Assembly: GCF_014646995.1 (NCBI RefSeq)
Contig: NZ_BMOI01000020.1
Location: forward strand, 1 to 49,503
Source of the DNA: Curtobacterium luteum
GTDB lineage: Bacteria; Actinomycetota; Actinomycetes; Actinomycetales; Microbacteriaceae
Length of the DNA: 49,503 nt
Direction of reading: 5' to 3'
Position 1 is the first letter of the stretch. Each line of letters starts with the position of its first letter. A model generated the notes under the pieces. It worked only from the letters and a program-made list of their open reading frames with translations. It had not been told where the DNA came from and ran no database searches. The position numbers and the translations under genes were made by a program. This document shows, in pieces, positions 1-8,897 of this stretch.

Positions 1-72
1 CGCGCAGGGCGAGTCTCGCGCAGGGCGACCGTTCTCGCGCCGGACAGCCCGAGCAGTGTCGCGCAGCGCGAG
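1..72. repeat. Short GC-rich direct repeats at the left edge
   Basis: CGCGCAGGGCGA occurs at 1-12 and again at 17-28, and a variant, CGCGCAGCGCGAG, occurs at 60-72. The block lies downstream of the fab operon terminator and no gene is visible in it. It resembles the GTGCGAGG/GCGCGCAG repeat block near 19.3 kb in style. It is cut by the window edge, so its full extent cannot be judged. Confidence 0.35.
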
Positions 73-125
73 TCTCGGCGCCCGGGCACCCGGGCACCCG
101 CGACCAGGCCGGCCACGCAACCGAC

Positions 126-159
126 GGAGGCCCGCCCCGACGACGCGGGGCGGGCCTCC
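126..159 (-). terminator. Hairpin terminator of the fab operon
   Basis: A 13-bp perfect stem, GGAGGCCCGCCCC paired with GGGGCGGGCCTCC, encloses an 8-nt loop. It begins about 37 nt past the fabF stop in the direction of transcription. No T-tract follows, as is common for high-GC actinobacterial terminators. It belongs to the GGAGGC-stem hairpins seen repeatedly in this window. Confidence 0.7.
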
Positions 160-195
160 AGACCGGATCGGACGCGGCGCGCCCACCCGACGCGA

Positions 196-1440
196 CTACA
201 CGTTGCGGAACGCCACCACGGCGTTGTGGCCACCGAAGCCGAACGAGTTGCTCACCGCGAGCAGGTCGCCGTCCGGTAGCTGGCGCGGCTCGCGTGCCAC
301 GTCCATGACGATCTCCGGGTCCTGGTCGGTGAGGTTGATCGTCGGCGGCGCGACCCGGTTGTGCAGCGCGAGGACCGTGAACACGGCCTCGATCGCGCCG
401 GCACCGCCGAGCAGGTGGCCCGTCGACGCCTTCGTGGCCGAGACCACGACGTCGTCGAGGTGGTCGCCGAACACGCGGCGCATGGCGTGGTACTCGGCGA
501 CGTCGCCCACCGGGGTCGAGGTGGCGTGCGCGTTGACGTGGACGACGTCCTCGCGGGACGCGCCGGCGTGCTCGAGCGCCTGGAGCACCGCACGGGCTGC
601 CGCGCTGCCCTCGGGGTCCGGGGCGGTGATGTGGAACGCGTCCGAGGTGATGCCGGCGCCGGCGACCTCGGCGTAGATCGTCGCTCCGCGGGCCTCGGCG
701 TGCTCCTTCGTCTCGAGGATGAGCGCCGCGGCGCCGTCACCGAGCACGAAGCCGTCACGCGTGACGTCGTACGGCCGGGAAGCGGTCTCGGGGGAGTCGT
801 TGCGCCGCGACAGGGCCTGCATGGCGGCGAACGCGGCGAGCGGCAGCGGGTGCAGGGCAGCCTCGGCGCCACCGGCGATGACGATGTCCGCTTCGCCGGT
901 CGCGACGTGGCGGTAGGCCTCGGCGAGGGACTCGGTCGAGGAGGCGCAGGCGGAGAGGTACGTACGGGCACCGCCGCGCGCGCCGAACTCCATCTCGATG
1001 GCGGCCGCGGGGCCGTTGGCCATGAGCATCGGGACCGTCATCGGCATGACGCGACGCGGGCCCTTCTCCCGGAGGGTGTCCCAGGCATCGAGCAGCGTGT
1101 TGACGCCGCCGATGCCGGTCGCCCAGTCGACGATGAGGCGCTCGGGCACGACCGACTCGGCGTCGATGCCGGCGTCGGCCCACGCCTCACGGGCGGCGAT
1201 GAGGGAGAGCTGCGACGACGGGTCGAGGCGCTTGGTCTCCGGACGGGTGAGCTGGTCGGTGACGAAGCGGCGCGCCTGGCCGGCGAACTCGACGGGGAGC
1301 TCGAGCTCCGCGTAGCGGGGGTCTTCGATGCGGGTGATGCCGGACTTCCCGGCCAGCAGCGCCTCCCACGTCTCCGGGGCGGTCGCGGCGAGGGGTGAGA
1401 TGGCACCGATCCCGGTGACGACGACGGTCTTGTTGGTCAT
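196..1440 (-). CDS. fabF: Beta-ketoacyl-[ACP] synthase II
   Basis: This 414-residue cytosolic condensing enzyme elongates acyl-ACP with malonyl-ACP in type II fatty acid synthesis. It has the full KAS I/II family length. The Cys-His-His active site is visible: C165 in YLSACASS, H305 in NAHATSTP and H342 in KASTGHLLGGAG. The start was placed at the ATG of MTNKTVVVTGIG, because the longer reading frame upstream has no family similarity and runs across the spacer after acpP. It is the last gene of the fabD-fabH-acpP-fabF operon, and a terminator hairpin follows its stop. A strong hairpin between acpP and fabF may lower its expression relative to acpP. Identification is secure; chain-length preference cannot be read from the sequence. 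Confidence 0.95.
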   Translation of the reverse strand: MTNKTVVVTGIGAISPLAATAPETWEALLAGKSGITRIEDPRYAELELPVEFAGQARRFVTDQLTRPETKRLDPSSQLSLIAAREAWADAGIDAESVVPERLIVDWATGIGGVNTLLDAWDTLREKGPRRVMPMTVPMLMANGPAAAIEMEFGARGGARTYLSACASSTESLAEAYRHVATGEADIVIAGGAEAALHPLPLAAFAAMQALSRRNDSPETASRPYDVTRDGFVLGDGAAALILETKEHAEARGATIYAEVAGAGITSDAFHITAPDPEGSAAARAVLQALEHAGASREDVVHVNAHATSTPVGDVAEYHAMRRVFGDHLDDVVVSATKASTGHLLGGAGAIEAVFTVLALHNRVAPPTINLTDQDPEIVMDVAREPRQLPDGDLLAVSNSFGFGGHNAVVAFRNV

Positions 1441-1563
1441 GGAACGACGTGTTCTTTCGTGAGGACGCCCGGCCGCTCGTGGCGGAGCCGGACGGAGCCG
1501 GTTCGGCCCGACGAACGTCGAGCCGGAGTGGACCGAGCTGTGTCGGTCCGGAGGTGGACGAGA

Positions 1564-1608
1564 TGAGCGCCGCGGCCCGCGGCTGGTCAACCGGGGCCGC
1601 GGCGCTCA
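1564..1608 (-). promoter_or_regulatory. Hairpin (attenuator or partial terminator) between acpP and fabF
   Basis: A 15-bp perfect inverted repeat has arms at 1564-1578 and 1594-1608 and a 15-nt loop. It begins 11 nt after the acpP stop codon. Its position inside an operon, between a gene needed in large amounts (ACP) and one needed in catalytic amounts (FabF), suits a partial terminator or an mRNA-stabilising 3' end. That role is an inference. Confidence 0.55.
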
Positions 1609-1619
1609 GGAAGCTCGCT

Positions 1620-1868
1620 TCAGGCCTGCGCCTTGACGATGTAGTCGACGGCGTCGCCCACGGTCTTGAGGTTCTTGACCTCTTCGTCCGGGATCTTCAC
1701 GTCGAACTTCTCCTCGGCGTTCACGACGATGGTCATCATCGAGATCGAGTCGATGTCGAGGTCGTCGGTGAACGACTTGTCAGCGGCGACGGTGTCGGTC
1801 GCGATGCCGGTCTCGTCGTTGATCAGCTCGGCCAGGCCGGCGAGGACTTCTTCGTTGGACAGGGCCAT
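1620..1868 (-). CDS. acpP: Acyl carrier protein (fatty acid synthesis)
   Basis: This 82-residue acidic ACP carries growing acyl chains on a 4'-phosphopantetheine arm. The attachment serine is S41 in DLDIDSIS, at the start of helix 2, followed by the hydrophobic stretch that binds partner enzymes. Length and acidity match housekeeping ACPs. It lies between fabH and fabF, which confirms the role. The start ATG is preceded by AAGGAGAATCC, a good ribosome binding site. It is distinct from the second carrier protein in this window (near 13.9 kb), which differs strongly in sequence and partner genes. Confidence 0.96.
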   Translation of the reverse strand: MALSNEEVLAGLAELINDETGIATDTVAADKSFTDDLDIDSISMMTIVVNAEEKFDVKIPDEEVKNLKTVGDAVDYIVKAQA

Positions 1869-1960
1869 GGGGATTCTCCTTGAGGGGGTGTCGTTTGACC
1901 GTGGACCAGCCTAGGGCACTCGCGCTGCGGGTGCCCGGAGGCGGGCCGGGGATCGCGGAG

Positions 1961-1978
1961 CGACCCCCGTGGGGGTCG
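1961..1978 (-). promoter_or_regulatory. Short hairpin between fabH and acpP
   Basis: An 8-bp perfect stem, CGACCCCC paired with GGGGGTCG, has only 2 nt between the arms and lies about 23 nt past the fabH stop. It could be an mRNA processing or stabilising element in the 133-nt fabH-acpP spacer. Confidence 0.35.
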
Positions 1979-2001
1979 TGCCGGAGCACGACCGTGTGGG
2001 A

Positions 2002-3072
2002 CTAGGGGAGGACGACGACCTGCGCGCCGAAGACGAGACCGGCACCGAAGCCGATCTGCAGCGCGAGGCCGCCCGACAGCTCGGGGTGCTCCTCGAGCAG
2101 TCGGTGGGTCGCGAGCGGGATGCTCGCTGCCGACGTGTTGCCGGTGGTGGTGATGTCCCGCGCGATGGCCACCGTGTCCGGCAGGCCGAGCTGCTTCGCG
2201 AACTCGTCGATGATCCGGATGTTCGCCTGGTGCGGCACGAACGCGGCGAGGTCCTCGGGGCGGATGCCGGCGGCCTCGATCGCCTCGCGGGCGACCTTGA
2301 CCATCTCCCACACCGCCCAGCGGAAGACCGTCTGACCGGCCTGTCGCATGGTCGGACGAGGTGCGCCGGCAGCCCATTCGTTGTAGGTCGCGGTCATGCC
2401 GATCGCGTCCCACTTCGAGCCGTCGGAGCCCCAGATCGTCGGCGCGATGCCGGGGAAGTCGCTCGGGCCGATCACCGCGGCGCCCGCACCGTCGCCGAGG
2501 AGGAACGAGATCGAGCGGTCGGTCGGGTCGACGACGTCGCTGAGCTTCTCCGCACCGATCACGAGCACGTGGTCGGCGAGGCCGGACTTGATGAACGAGT
2601 CGGCCTGGGCGATGCCGTACGCGTAGCCGGCGCACGCGGCGCTGACGTCGTACGCCGCGGCCGGGGTGGCACCGATCCGCTCGGCCAGGAGCGACGCCAT
2701 CGACGGGGTCGCGACCGTGTGCGTCACGGTGCTGACGAGCACGACGCCGATCTGCGACGGCTCGATGCCGGCCTTCTCGATCGCCTCCCGCGCGGCCGTC
2801 TCGGCGAGGTCGACCGCCTCGGTGCCGGCTCCGGCACGCTTGCGCGTGATGATGCCGGTGCGCTGCCGGATCCACTCGTCGGACGAGTCGATCGGGCCGA
2901 CCAGGTCGTCGTTCGGGACGACGTTCTCGCCGCGGGCCGCGCCGAACGCGAGGATGCGCGTGAACTCGTGGCCGCGACGCTGCTGGAGCAGCGGCCGGGA
3001 GGCGCGGGTCGCGTCCGTCACGCTGGTGTCGGTGGTGCTGTCGGTCGGGTTGGTGCTGGTCGCGTCCGTCAC
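2002..3072 (-). CDS. fabH: Beta-ketoacyl-[ACP] synthase III
   Basis: This enzyme starts fatty acid synthesis by condensing an acyl-CoA primer (branched primers in many actinobacteria) with malonyl-ACP. The thiolase-fold Cys-His-Asn set is visible: C147 in DVSAACAGYAYG, His in FVPHQANIRI and Asn in TTGNTSAAS. The GTG start overlaps the fabD stop as GTGA, so the two are probably translationally coupled. The first 30 residues are Thr/Ser/Asp-rich and precede the family fold. A 15-bp direct repeat (3008-3022 and 3059-3073) duplicates the start, so a second GTG 17 codons downstream could also be used. The function is well supported; the exact start is less certain. Confidence 0.94.
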   Translation of the reverse strand: MTDATSTNPTDSTTDTSVTDATRASRPLLQQRRGHEFTRILAFGAARGENVVPNDDLVGPIDSSDEWIRQRTGIITRKRAGAGTEAVDLAETAAREAIEKAGIEPSQIGVVLVSTVTHTVATPSMASLLAERIGATPAAAYDVSAACAGYAYGIAQADSFIKSGLADHVLVIGAEKLSDVVDPTDRSISFLLGDGAGAAVIGPSDFPGIAPTIWGSDGSKWDAIGMTATYNEWAAGAPRPTMRQAGQTVFRWAVWEMVKVAREAIEAAGIRPEDLAAFVPHQANIRIIDEFAKQLGLPDTVAIARDITTTGNTSAASIPLATHRLLEEHPELSGGLALQIGFGAGLVFGAQVVVLP

Positions 3073-4010
3073 GCGGTCGCCTCTGCTTCCGTCGTCGCGG
3101 CCTGCAGGAGCTCGATGGCTGCCGGCAGGTCGTCGGGGGTCTTGATGGCCACGGTCGGCGTGCCGCGGAGGCCGCGCTTGGCGAGGCCGACGAGGGCACC
3201 GGCCGGAGCCAGTTCGATGATGCCCGTGACGCCCGCGGTGGAGAACGACTCCATCACGGCGTCCCAGTGCACGGGGTTCGCGATCTGCTGGACCATGAGG
3301 TCGACGAAGCGTCGGCCGTCGTCGACACGGGAGCCGTCGGCGTTCGTCCAGATCGGGAGCGTGGGGTCCTGCACCGTGGCGGCCGCCGCGACGGGAGCGA
3401 CGCGCTCGACCGCCGGGGCCATGTACCGGGTGTGGAAGGCGCCGGCCACCGCGAGCGGCACGACGCGCGCCTTCGCCGGCGGGTTCGCGGCGAGGTCGGT
3501 GATCGCGTCCGCGGCGCCCGCGACGACGGTCTGACCGCCGCCGTTGTGGTTCGCCGGGACGAGCCCGCGCGACTCGAGTGCCGCAGCGACCTCGTCGGCG
3601 TCGCCGCCGAGGACGGCCGCCATCGAGGTCGGTTCGAGCGCTGCCGCGTCGGCCATCGCCCGGCCGCGCTCTGCGACCAGCGTGAGGGCATCGGTCGGCT
3701 CGAGGACGCCGGCGACGGCCGCCGCCGTGAACTCGCCCACCGAGTGGCCGGCCACGCCCCCGACGAGACCACGACGGCCGTCGGCGAGCAGGGCGTCCGC
3801 GGTGATCAGGCCCGCGGCGACGATGAGCGGCTGCGCGAGCGCGGTGTCCTTGATCGTCTCGGCGTCCGAGACGGTGCCGTGGGCGACCAGGTCGACGCCG
3901 ATGGCGTCCGACCAGGCTCCGACACGATCACGGACGGCGGAGTCCTCGAGCCAGGGGGCGAGGAAGCCGGGGGTCTGGGAGCCCTGTCCGGGCGCGACGA
4001 CGACGATCAC
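3069..4010 (-). CDS. fabD: Malonyl-CoA:ACP transacylase
   Basis: This 313-residue enzyme transfers malonyl from CoA to ACP. The oxyanion motif APGQGSQTPG is at residues 6-15 and the nucleophile is S90 in the GHSVGEF elbow, with a downstream GAFHTRYM histidine motif. The start is the GTG of VIVVVAPGQG. A longer in-frame ATG extends 27 residues upstream, but that stretch is not family-like, and AGGAT lies just upstream of the GTG. It is the first fab gene after the PucR-type regulator and overlaps fabH by 4 bp. Confidence 0.93.
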   Translation of the reverse strand: MIVVVAPGQGSQTPGFLAPWLEDSAVRDRVGAWSDAIGVDLVAHGTVSDAETIKDTALAQPLIVAAGLITADALLADGRRGLVGGVAGHSVGEFTAAAVAGVLEPTDALTLVAERGRAMADAAALEPTSMAAVLGGDADEVAAALESRGLVPANHNGGGQTVVAGAADAITDLAANPPAKARVVPLAVAGAFHTRYMAPAVERVAPVAAAATVQDPTLPIWTNADGSRVDDGRRFVDLMVQQIANPVHWDAVMESFSTAGVTGIIELAPAGALVGLAKRGLRGTPTVAIKTPDDLPAAIELLQAATTEAEATA

Positions 4011-4134
4011 CGGACAATCCTGCCGGGCCGGGCGCGCGCGGTCCGTGTGGGCTTCCCACACGAAACCGCGCGCGACATTGTGCGAATTCATACACCCTGG
4101 GATGCGAACGACGCGCGACCGAGCGCTGCTCGGG
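4011..4134 (-). promoter_or_regulatory. Spacer before fabD, probable fab promoter
   Basis: This 124-nt gap lies between the PucR-type regulator and fabD. An extended -10-like TGTATGAAT is readable on the minus strand around 4086-4094, in a short AT-rich patch. No good -35 match was found. In Streptomyces the analogous regulator (FasR) binds upstream of fabD, so this is the natural place for such a site. Confidence 0.35.
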
Positions 4135-5364
4135 TCACCGACGGTGCGGCAGGCGCCGTCGCCCGGATGCGGACTCCGACATCGCGCCGAGGATGAGCGC
4201 CGACTGCACGATGAGGGCGTCCCGGGCGTGCGTGGCGTCCCACCCGATGATGTCGGCCACGCGCCGCAGCCGGTAGCGGACGGTGTTCGGGTGCACGAAG
4301 AGCTCGCGTGCCGTCGCCTCGAGCGACCGCCCGGTGTCGAGGTAGCACCACAGCGTCTGCAGGAGCTCGGTCGACTGGTCCTTCAGCGGCACGTAGATGC
4401 GCTGGACGAGGGCCGACCGGGCGAGCGGGTCGCCGGCGAGGGCCCGCTCCGGCAGGAGGTCGTCCGCGAGCGCGGGACGCGGGGCGCCGCGCCAGGCGCG
4501 AGCGACCGCGAAGCCGGCCAGGGCGGCCTTCGCGCTCGTGGAGGCGTCGACGACACCGGGCACTTCGTTGCCGAGCACCAGGTGGCCCTCGCCGAACGAC
4601 GGTTCGAGCGCCTGGGCGATCGCGGTGAAGGACACGGGGTCCTCGCCCTCGGGGACGTCGTCGCGCGGGGTCGCCCGACCGATGACGACGACCAACCGCG
4701 AGCCCTGCACCCCGATCAGCACGTCGGCGTCCATGTGCCGCGCGGTGCGGCGGATCTGGTCGACCTCGAGCTGCTTCGGCGCCGTACCGACCAGCACCGC
4801 GACCTCGCCGTGGCCGTGCCACCCGAGCGCCGCGATGCGGGAGGGGAGTTCGTCGTCGTACTCGCCGGAGAGGATCGAGTCCACGACGAGCGCTTCGAGC
4901 CGGGCATCCCAGAGCCCGCGGGCCTCGGCCGCACGCGCGTAGACGTCGGCCGCCGCGAACGCGATGTCGCGCGAGTACTGCAGGATCGCCTCCTGCAGCA
5001 TCTCGTCGTCCTTCGCCCGCTCCTCGACCACGGTCACGACGACCCGGATGAGCTGCAGGGTCTGCTGCAGGCTCACCGAGCGGAGGAGCTCCCGCGGTGC
5101 GGAGCCGAAGACGTCGGCCGCGGCGATCCACGGCGTCGAGGAACTGCCCTCGAGCCATCCGATGAACGACGTGATGCCGGCCTGGGCCACCAGCCCCACG
5201 GCACTGCGCCGGCCCGGGGGCATCTCGCTGTACCAGGGGAGCGTGTCCTCCAGCCGCTTGATGGTCGCGGTGGAGAGTTCGCCCGACACCTGCCGGAGCC
5301 AGGAGAGCGCGCGTTCGCGGTCGTTCTCCCGGCTCACGGCAGGGTCGGTGCGGGGTGTCGTCAC
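4135..5364 (-). CDS. PucR-type regulator, FasR-like activator of fab genes
   Basis: This 409-residue protein carries a C-terminal PucR-type helix-turn-helix at about residues 341-376 (LEATARELFVHPNTVRYRLR), a region that binds DNA. The N-terminal 300 residues form the CdaR/GGDEF-like and helical region of this family and probably sense an effector. In Streptomyces coelicolor the PucR-type gene immediately before fabD is FasR, an activator of the fabDHPF operon. The position here is the same, so that role is inferred. The GTG start lies only 7 nt after the aceE stop, on the same strand, so it may be co-transcribed with pyruvate dehydrogenase. The family assignment is strong; the target is by context. 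Confidence 0.85.
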   Translation of the reverse strand: MTTPRTDPAVSRENDRERALSWLRQVSGELSTATIKRLEDTLPWYSEMPPGRRSAVGLVAQAGITSFIGWLEGSSSTPWIAAADVFGSAPRELLRSVSLQQTLQLIRVVVTVVEERAKDDEMLQEAILQYSRDIAFAAADVYARAAEARGLWDARLEALVVDSILSGEYDDELPSRIAALGWHGHGEVAVLVGTAPKQLEVDQIRRTARHMDADVLIGVQGSRLVVVIGRATPRDDVPEGEDPVSFTAIAQALEPSFGEGHLVLGNEVPGVVDASTSAKAALAGFAVARAWRGAPRPALADDLLPERALAGDPLARSALVQRIYVPLKDQSTELLQTLWCYLDTGRSLEATARELFVHPNTVRYRLRRVADIIGWDATHARDALIVQSALILGAMSESASGRRRLPHRR

Positions 5365-5371
5365 GCGGGGA

Positions 5372-8116
5372 TCAGCTCTCGCCGCCCGCGCTGCCGGTGG
5401 TGCCGGCGGTGACGTCGTGCAGACGGTACTTGTCGATCGCCTGCTGGACGAGGGCGTGGTCGACCTTGCCCTGCTTCGCGAGCTGCTGCAGCGTCCGCAC
5501 GACGACCGAGGGACCGTCGATGTGGAAGAAGCGGCGGGCCGCCGGACGGGTGTCCGAGAAGCCGAAGCCGTCGGCGCCGAGCGTGGCGTAGTCGGTCGGC
5601 ACGAACGGACGGATCTGCTCCTGCACGGCGTGCATGAAGTCGCTCACCGCCACGACCGGCCCCTCGGTCCCGAGCAGGCGCTCGGTGACGTACGGCGTCC
5701 GCGGGGCCTCGTTCGGGTTGAGGAACGCGTGCTGTTCCGCGTCGAGTCCGTCGCGGTACAGCTCACCCCAGCTCGTGACGCTCCAGACGTCGGCTGACAC
5801 GCCCCAGTCCTCTGCGAGGAGCTGCTGCGCCTCGAGGATCCACGGCACGGCGACACCCGATGCGAGCAGCTGGGCCTTCGGGCCGTCCTGCTCGCTCGGC
5901 TTGAGGAGGTACATGCCCTTGACGATGCCCTCGGCGTCGACGCCCTCCGGCTCGGCCGGCTGCACGAGCGGCTCGTTGTAGACCGTGAGGTAGTACATGA
6001 CGTTCGGGTCGGCGTGCTTCGGCGAGCCGTCCTCGTTCGTCCCGTACATGCGCTCGAGACCGGCCTTGACGATGTGCCCGATCTCGTAGCCGTACGCGGG
6101 GTCGTACGACACGACGGCCGGGTTCGTCGCCGCGAGGAGCAGCGAGTGGCCGTCGGCGTGCTGCAGGCCCTCGCCCGTCAGGGTCGTGCGGCCCGCGGTC
6201 GCACCGATCATGAAGCCACGGGTCATCTGGTCACCCGCTGCCCAGATGGCGTCGCCGGTGCGCTGGAACCCGAACTGCGAGTAGAAGACGTAGACCGGGA
6301 TGAGCGGCTCGCCCTGCGTCGAGTACGAGGTGCCGACCGCGGTGAACGCCGCCAGGGCGCCCGCTTCGTTGATGCCGACGTGGATGATCTGGCCCTGCGG
6401 GCTCTCCTTGTAGGCCAGGAGGAGCTCACGGTCGACCGACGTGTAGTGCTGCCCGTTCGGGTTGTAGATCTTCGCGGTCGGGAAGTACGCGTCCATGCCG
6501 AACGTGCGCGCCTCGTCCGGGATGATCGGCACCACGCGGTCGCCGAAGTCGGGCGATCGCAGCAGGTCCTTCAGCAGACGGGCGAACGCCATCGTCGTGG
6601 CGACCTCCTGCTTGCCGGAGCCCTTCTTGACGACCTGGTACTTCGAGTCGTCCGGCAGGGTGACCTGCGTGTACTTCGTCCGGCGCTCCGGCACGTAGCC
6701 ACCGAGCTCGCGACGACGCTCGTGCATGTACTGGATCGCCTCGTCGTCGTTCCCCGGGTGGTAGTACGGCGGCGTGTAGGGGTTCTCCTCGAGCTGCGCG
6801 TCCGAGATGGGGATGCGCATCTCGTCACGGAACTGCTTGAGGTTGTCGAGCGTGAGCTTCTTCATCTGGTGGGTCGCGTTGCGGCCCTCGAAGCTCGGGC
6901 CGAGGCCGTAGCCCTTGACCGTCTTCGCGAGGATGACCGTCGGCTGGCCCTTGTGCTCGGTCGCGGCCTTGAACGCCGCGTACACCTTGCGGTAGTCGTG
7001 CCCGCCGCGCTTGAGGTTCCAGATCTGGTCGTCGGAGTAGTCCTTGACGAGCTCGAGCGCCCGCGGGTCGCGGCCGAAGAAGTTCTCGCGGACGTACGCG
7101 CCGTTCTCGGCCTTGTACGTCTGGTAGTCGCCGTCCGGCGTCGCGTTCATGAGGTTGAGCAGCGCGCCCTCGGTGTCGCGGGAGAGCAGGTCGTCCCACT
7201 CGCGGCCCCAGATGACCTTGATGACGTTCCAGCCCGCACCGCGGAAGAACGCCTCGAGCTCCTGGATGATCTTGCCGTTGCCGCGCACCGGACCGTCGAG
7301 CCGCTGCAGGTTGCAGTTGATCACGAAGTTCAGGTTGTCGAGGCCGTCGTTCGCGGCGACCTGGAGCTGCCCGCGCGACTCGACCTCGTCCATCTCGCCG
7401 TCGCCGAGGAACGCCCAGACCTGCTGGTCGGAGGCGTCCTTGATGCCACGGTTGGAGAGGTACTTGGCCTGCTGCGCCTGGTAGATCGCGTTGATCGGGC
7501 CGATGCCCATCGACACGGTCGGGAACTGCCAGAAGTGCGGCATGAGGCGCGGGTGCGGGTAGGACGACAGTCCGCCGCCGGCGTGGGACTTCTCCTGCCG
7601 GAAGCCGTCGAGCTGGTCCTCGCTGAGGCGGCCCTCCATGTAGGCGCGGGCGTACATGCCGGGGGAGGCGTGGCCCTGGAAGAAGACCTGGTCGCCGCCG
7701 GACGGGTGGTCCTGCGCGCGGAAGAAGTGGTTGTAGCCGACCTCGTACATCGCGGCGCTCGACGCGTACGTCGAGATGTGGCCACCGACGGCGATGCCCG
7801 GGCGCTGTGCACGGTGCACCGTGATGGCGGCGTTCCAGCGGATCCAGCGGCGGTAGCGGCGCTCGAGCTCCTCGTCGCCCGGGAACTCGGGCTCGTTCTC
7901 CGGCGCGATGGTGTTGACGTAGTCCGTCGTGGGGACCATCGGCACACCGAGGTGCAGCTCCTTGGACCGCTTGAGCAGGCTGAGCATGATCTCGCGGCCA
8001 CGCTGGTGGCCGTGGGTCTGCACCAGGCCGTCGAGGGACTCACGCCACTCGGCGGTCTCCTCCGGGTCCTGGTCGTTGCTGCCGGCGCTGTACGGGTCCT
8101 GGTCGTTCACCGTCAC
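5372..8116 (-). CDS. aceE: Pyruvate dehydrogenase E1 component, homodimeric type
   Basis: This 914-residue thiamine-diphosphate enzyme decarboxylates pyruvate and passes the acetyl group to lipoyl-E2, giving acetyl-CoA. The ThDP motif begins at G238-D239-G240 ([14 protein letters not shown]) and ends in [13 protein letters not shown] near residues 265-277, as in the AceE rather than the alpha/beta type. Length is typical for the homodimeric actinobacterial form. The GTG of [10 protein letters not shown] was chosen as start. It has GAGG about 8 nt upstream, while the longer frame adds 78 residues of non-family sequence from the divergent promoter region. It heads the minus-strand block leading into the fatty-acid genes. 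E2 and E3 are not in the window. Confidence 0.95.
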   Translation of the reverse strand: MTVNDQDPYSAGSNDQDPEETAEWRESLDGLVQTHGHQRGREIMLSLLKRSKELHLGVPMVPTTDYVNTIAPENEPEFPGDEELERRYRRWIRWNAAITVHRAQRPGIAVGGHISTYASSAAMYEVGYNHFFRAQDHPSGGDQVFFQGHASPGMYARAYMEGRLSEDQLDGFRQEKSHAGGGLSSYPHPRLMPHFWQFPTVSMGIGPINAIYQAQQAKYLSNRGIKDASDQQVWAFLGDGEMDEVESRGQLQVAANDGLDNLNFVINCNLQRLDGPVRGNGKIIQELEAFFRGAGWNVIKVIWGREWDDLLSRDTEGALLNLMNATPDGDYQTYKAENGAYVRENFFGRDPRALELVKDYSDDQIWNLKRGGHDYRKVYAAFKAATEHKGQPTVILAKTVKGYGLGPSFEGRNATHQMKKLTLDNLKQFRDEMRIPISDAQLEENPYTPPYYHPGNDDEAIQYMHERRRELGGYVPERRTKYTQVTLPDDSKYQVVKKGSGKQEVATTMAFARLLKDLLRSPDFGDRVVPIIPDEARTFGMDAYFPTAKIYNPNGQHYTSVDRELLLAYKESPQGQIIHVGINEAGALAAFTAVGTSYSTQGEPLIPVYVFYSQFGFQRTGDAIWAAGDQMTRGFMIGATAGRTTLTGEGLQHADGHSLLLAATNPAVVSYDPAYGYEIGHIVKAGLERMYGTNEDGSPKHADPNVMYYLTVYNEPLVQPAEPEGVDAEGIVKGMYLLKPSEQDGPKAQLLASGVAVPWILEAQQLLAEDWGVSADVWSVTSWGELYRDGLDAEQHAFLNPNEAPRTPYVTERLLGTEGPVVAVSDFMHAVQEQIRPFVPTDYATLGADGFGFSDTRPAARRFFHIDGPSVVVRTLQQLAKQGKVDHALVQQAIDKYRLHDVTAGTTGSAGGES

Positions 8117-8250
8117 CCTTGACCTCGTTCGTTCTCGTGGTGGTGGACATGGTGGGTTCCGGCGGTCGGTCGGACCTGAGGGAAACCCCCACCACTCTAG
8201 GCCCCACCACCGACCGCCATGCTGATGGTGACGTGCACGCGGACAGGCGC

Positions 8251-8278
8251 TTGCATTCGGGTGACGTCGGCGTACGAT
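8251..8278 (+). promoter_or_regulatory. Candidate promoter of the peroxiredoxin gene
   Basis: TTGCAT (8251-8256) and TACGAT (8273-8278) are separated by 16 nt, about 80 nt upstream of the peroxiredoxin ATG and in the divergent space facing aceE. They match sigma-70-type elements moderately well. No operator was recognised. Confidence 0.45.
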
Positions 8279-8356
8279 TGCCGATCGTGCACGCGTGACC
8301 CGCGCCTGCACGGGACACGGGCACACACCACGCCCGAGGAAGAAGCACACGCACCG

Positions 8357-8845
8357 ATGGCACTGGAGATCGGCTCACTCGCGCCGGACTTCGAACTCCC
8401 GAACCAGTTCGGAGAGCACGTCCGCCTCAGCGACTTCCGCGGCATTCGCCCCGTCGCCCTCGTCTTCTTCCCGCTCGCCTTCTCGTCCGGCTGCACCAAC
8501 GAGCTCTGCGCCCTCCAGGACAACATCGCGATGTTCGAGGACCAGCGTGTCGAGCTCATCGGCATCTCGGTCGACTCGAAGGCGACGCTGCGGTCCTTCG
8601 CCGAAGCGAACGGCTACGACTTCGAGCTCCTCGCCGACTTCTGGCCGCACGGCGCGGTCTCCAAGGAGTACGGCGTGTTCCTCGACAAGAAGGGCTTCGC
8701 GACCCGCGCGACCTTCGTGATCGACGTGCAAGGTCGGATCAAGGCCTCCATCATCACCGAGCCCGGTCTGCAGCGCGACGTCGCCGAGTACCAGGCCGCG
8801 CTCGACCGCCTCGCCGCCTGCTCGGCACCCGTCCCGGTCGCCTAG
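8357..8845 (+). CDS. Peroxiredoxin, AhpE-like
   Basis: This 162-residue thioredoxin-fold peroxidase reduces hydrogen peroxide and organic or lipid hydroperoxides in the cytosol. The N-terminal [11 protein letters not shown] and the [15 protein letters not shown] block mark the peroxiredoxin core. The peroxidatic cysteine is C46, and a second cysteine follows at C51. Mycobacterial AhpE has the same FFPLAF lead-in to its peroxidatic Cys. The start was set at [12 protein letters not shown]; upstream codons in the same frame are promoter DNA. It is transcribed away from aceE and precedes an alpha/beta hydrolase 52 nt downstream. The electron donor (mycoredoxin or thioredoxin) cannot be told from sequence. 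Confidence 0.9.
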   Translation: MALEIGSLAPDFELPNQFGEHVRLSDFRGIRPVALVFFPLAFSSGCTNELCALQDNIAMFEDQRVELIGISVDSKATLRSFAEANGYDFELLADFWPHGAVSKEYGVFLDKKGFATRATFVIDVQGRIKASIITEPGLQRDVAEYQAALDRLAACSAPVPVA

Positions 8846-8897
8846 CGTTCCGAATCCTCCTCGGGCGCGCGCACGCGCGGTCCGGACGGGAGGAACG

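Noticed and set aside
361..1398. Long plus-strand ORF opposite fabF
   Set aside because: It is an antisense shadow caused by high GC; its Arg/Gly/Val-rich translation has no family features, while fabF is certain.
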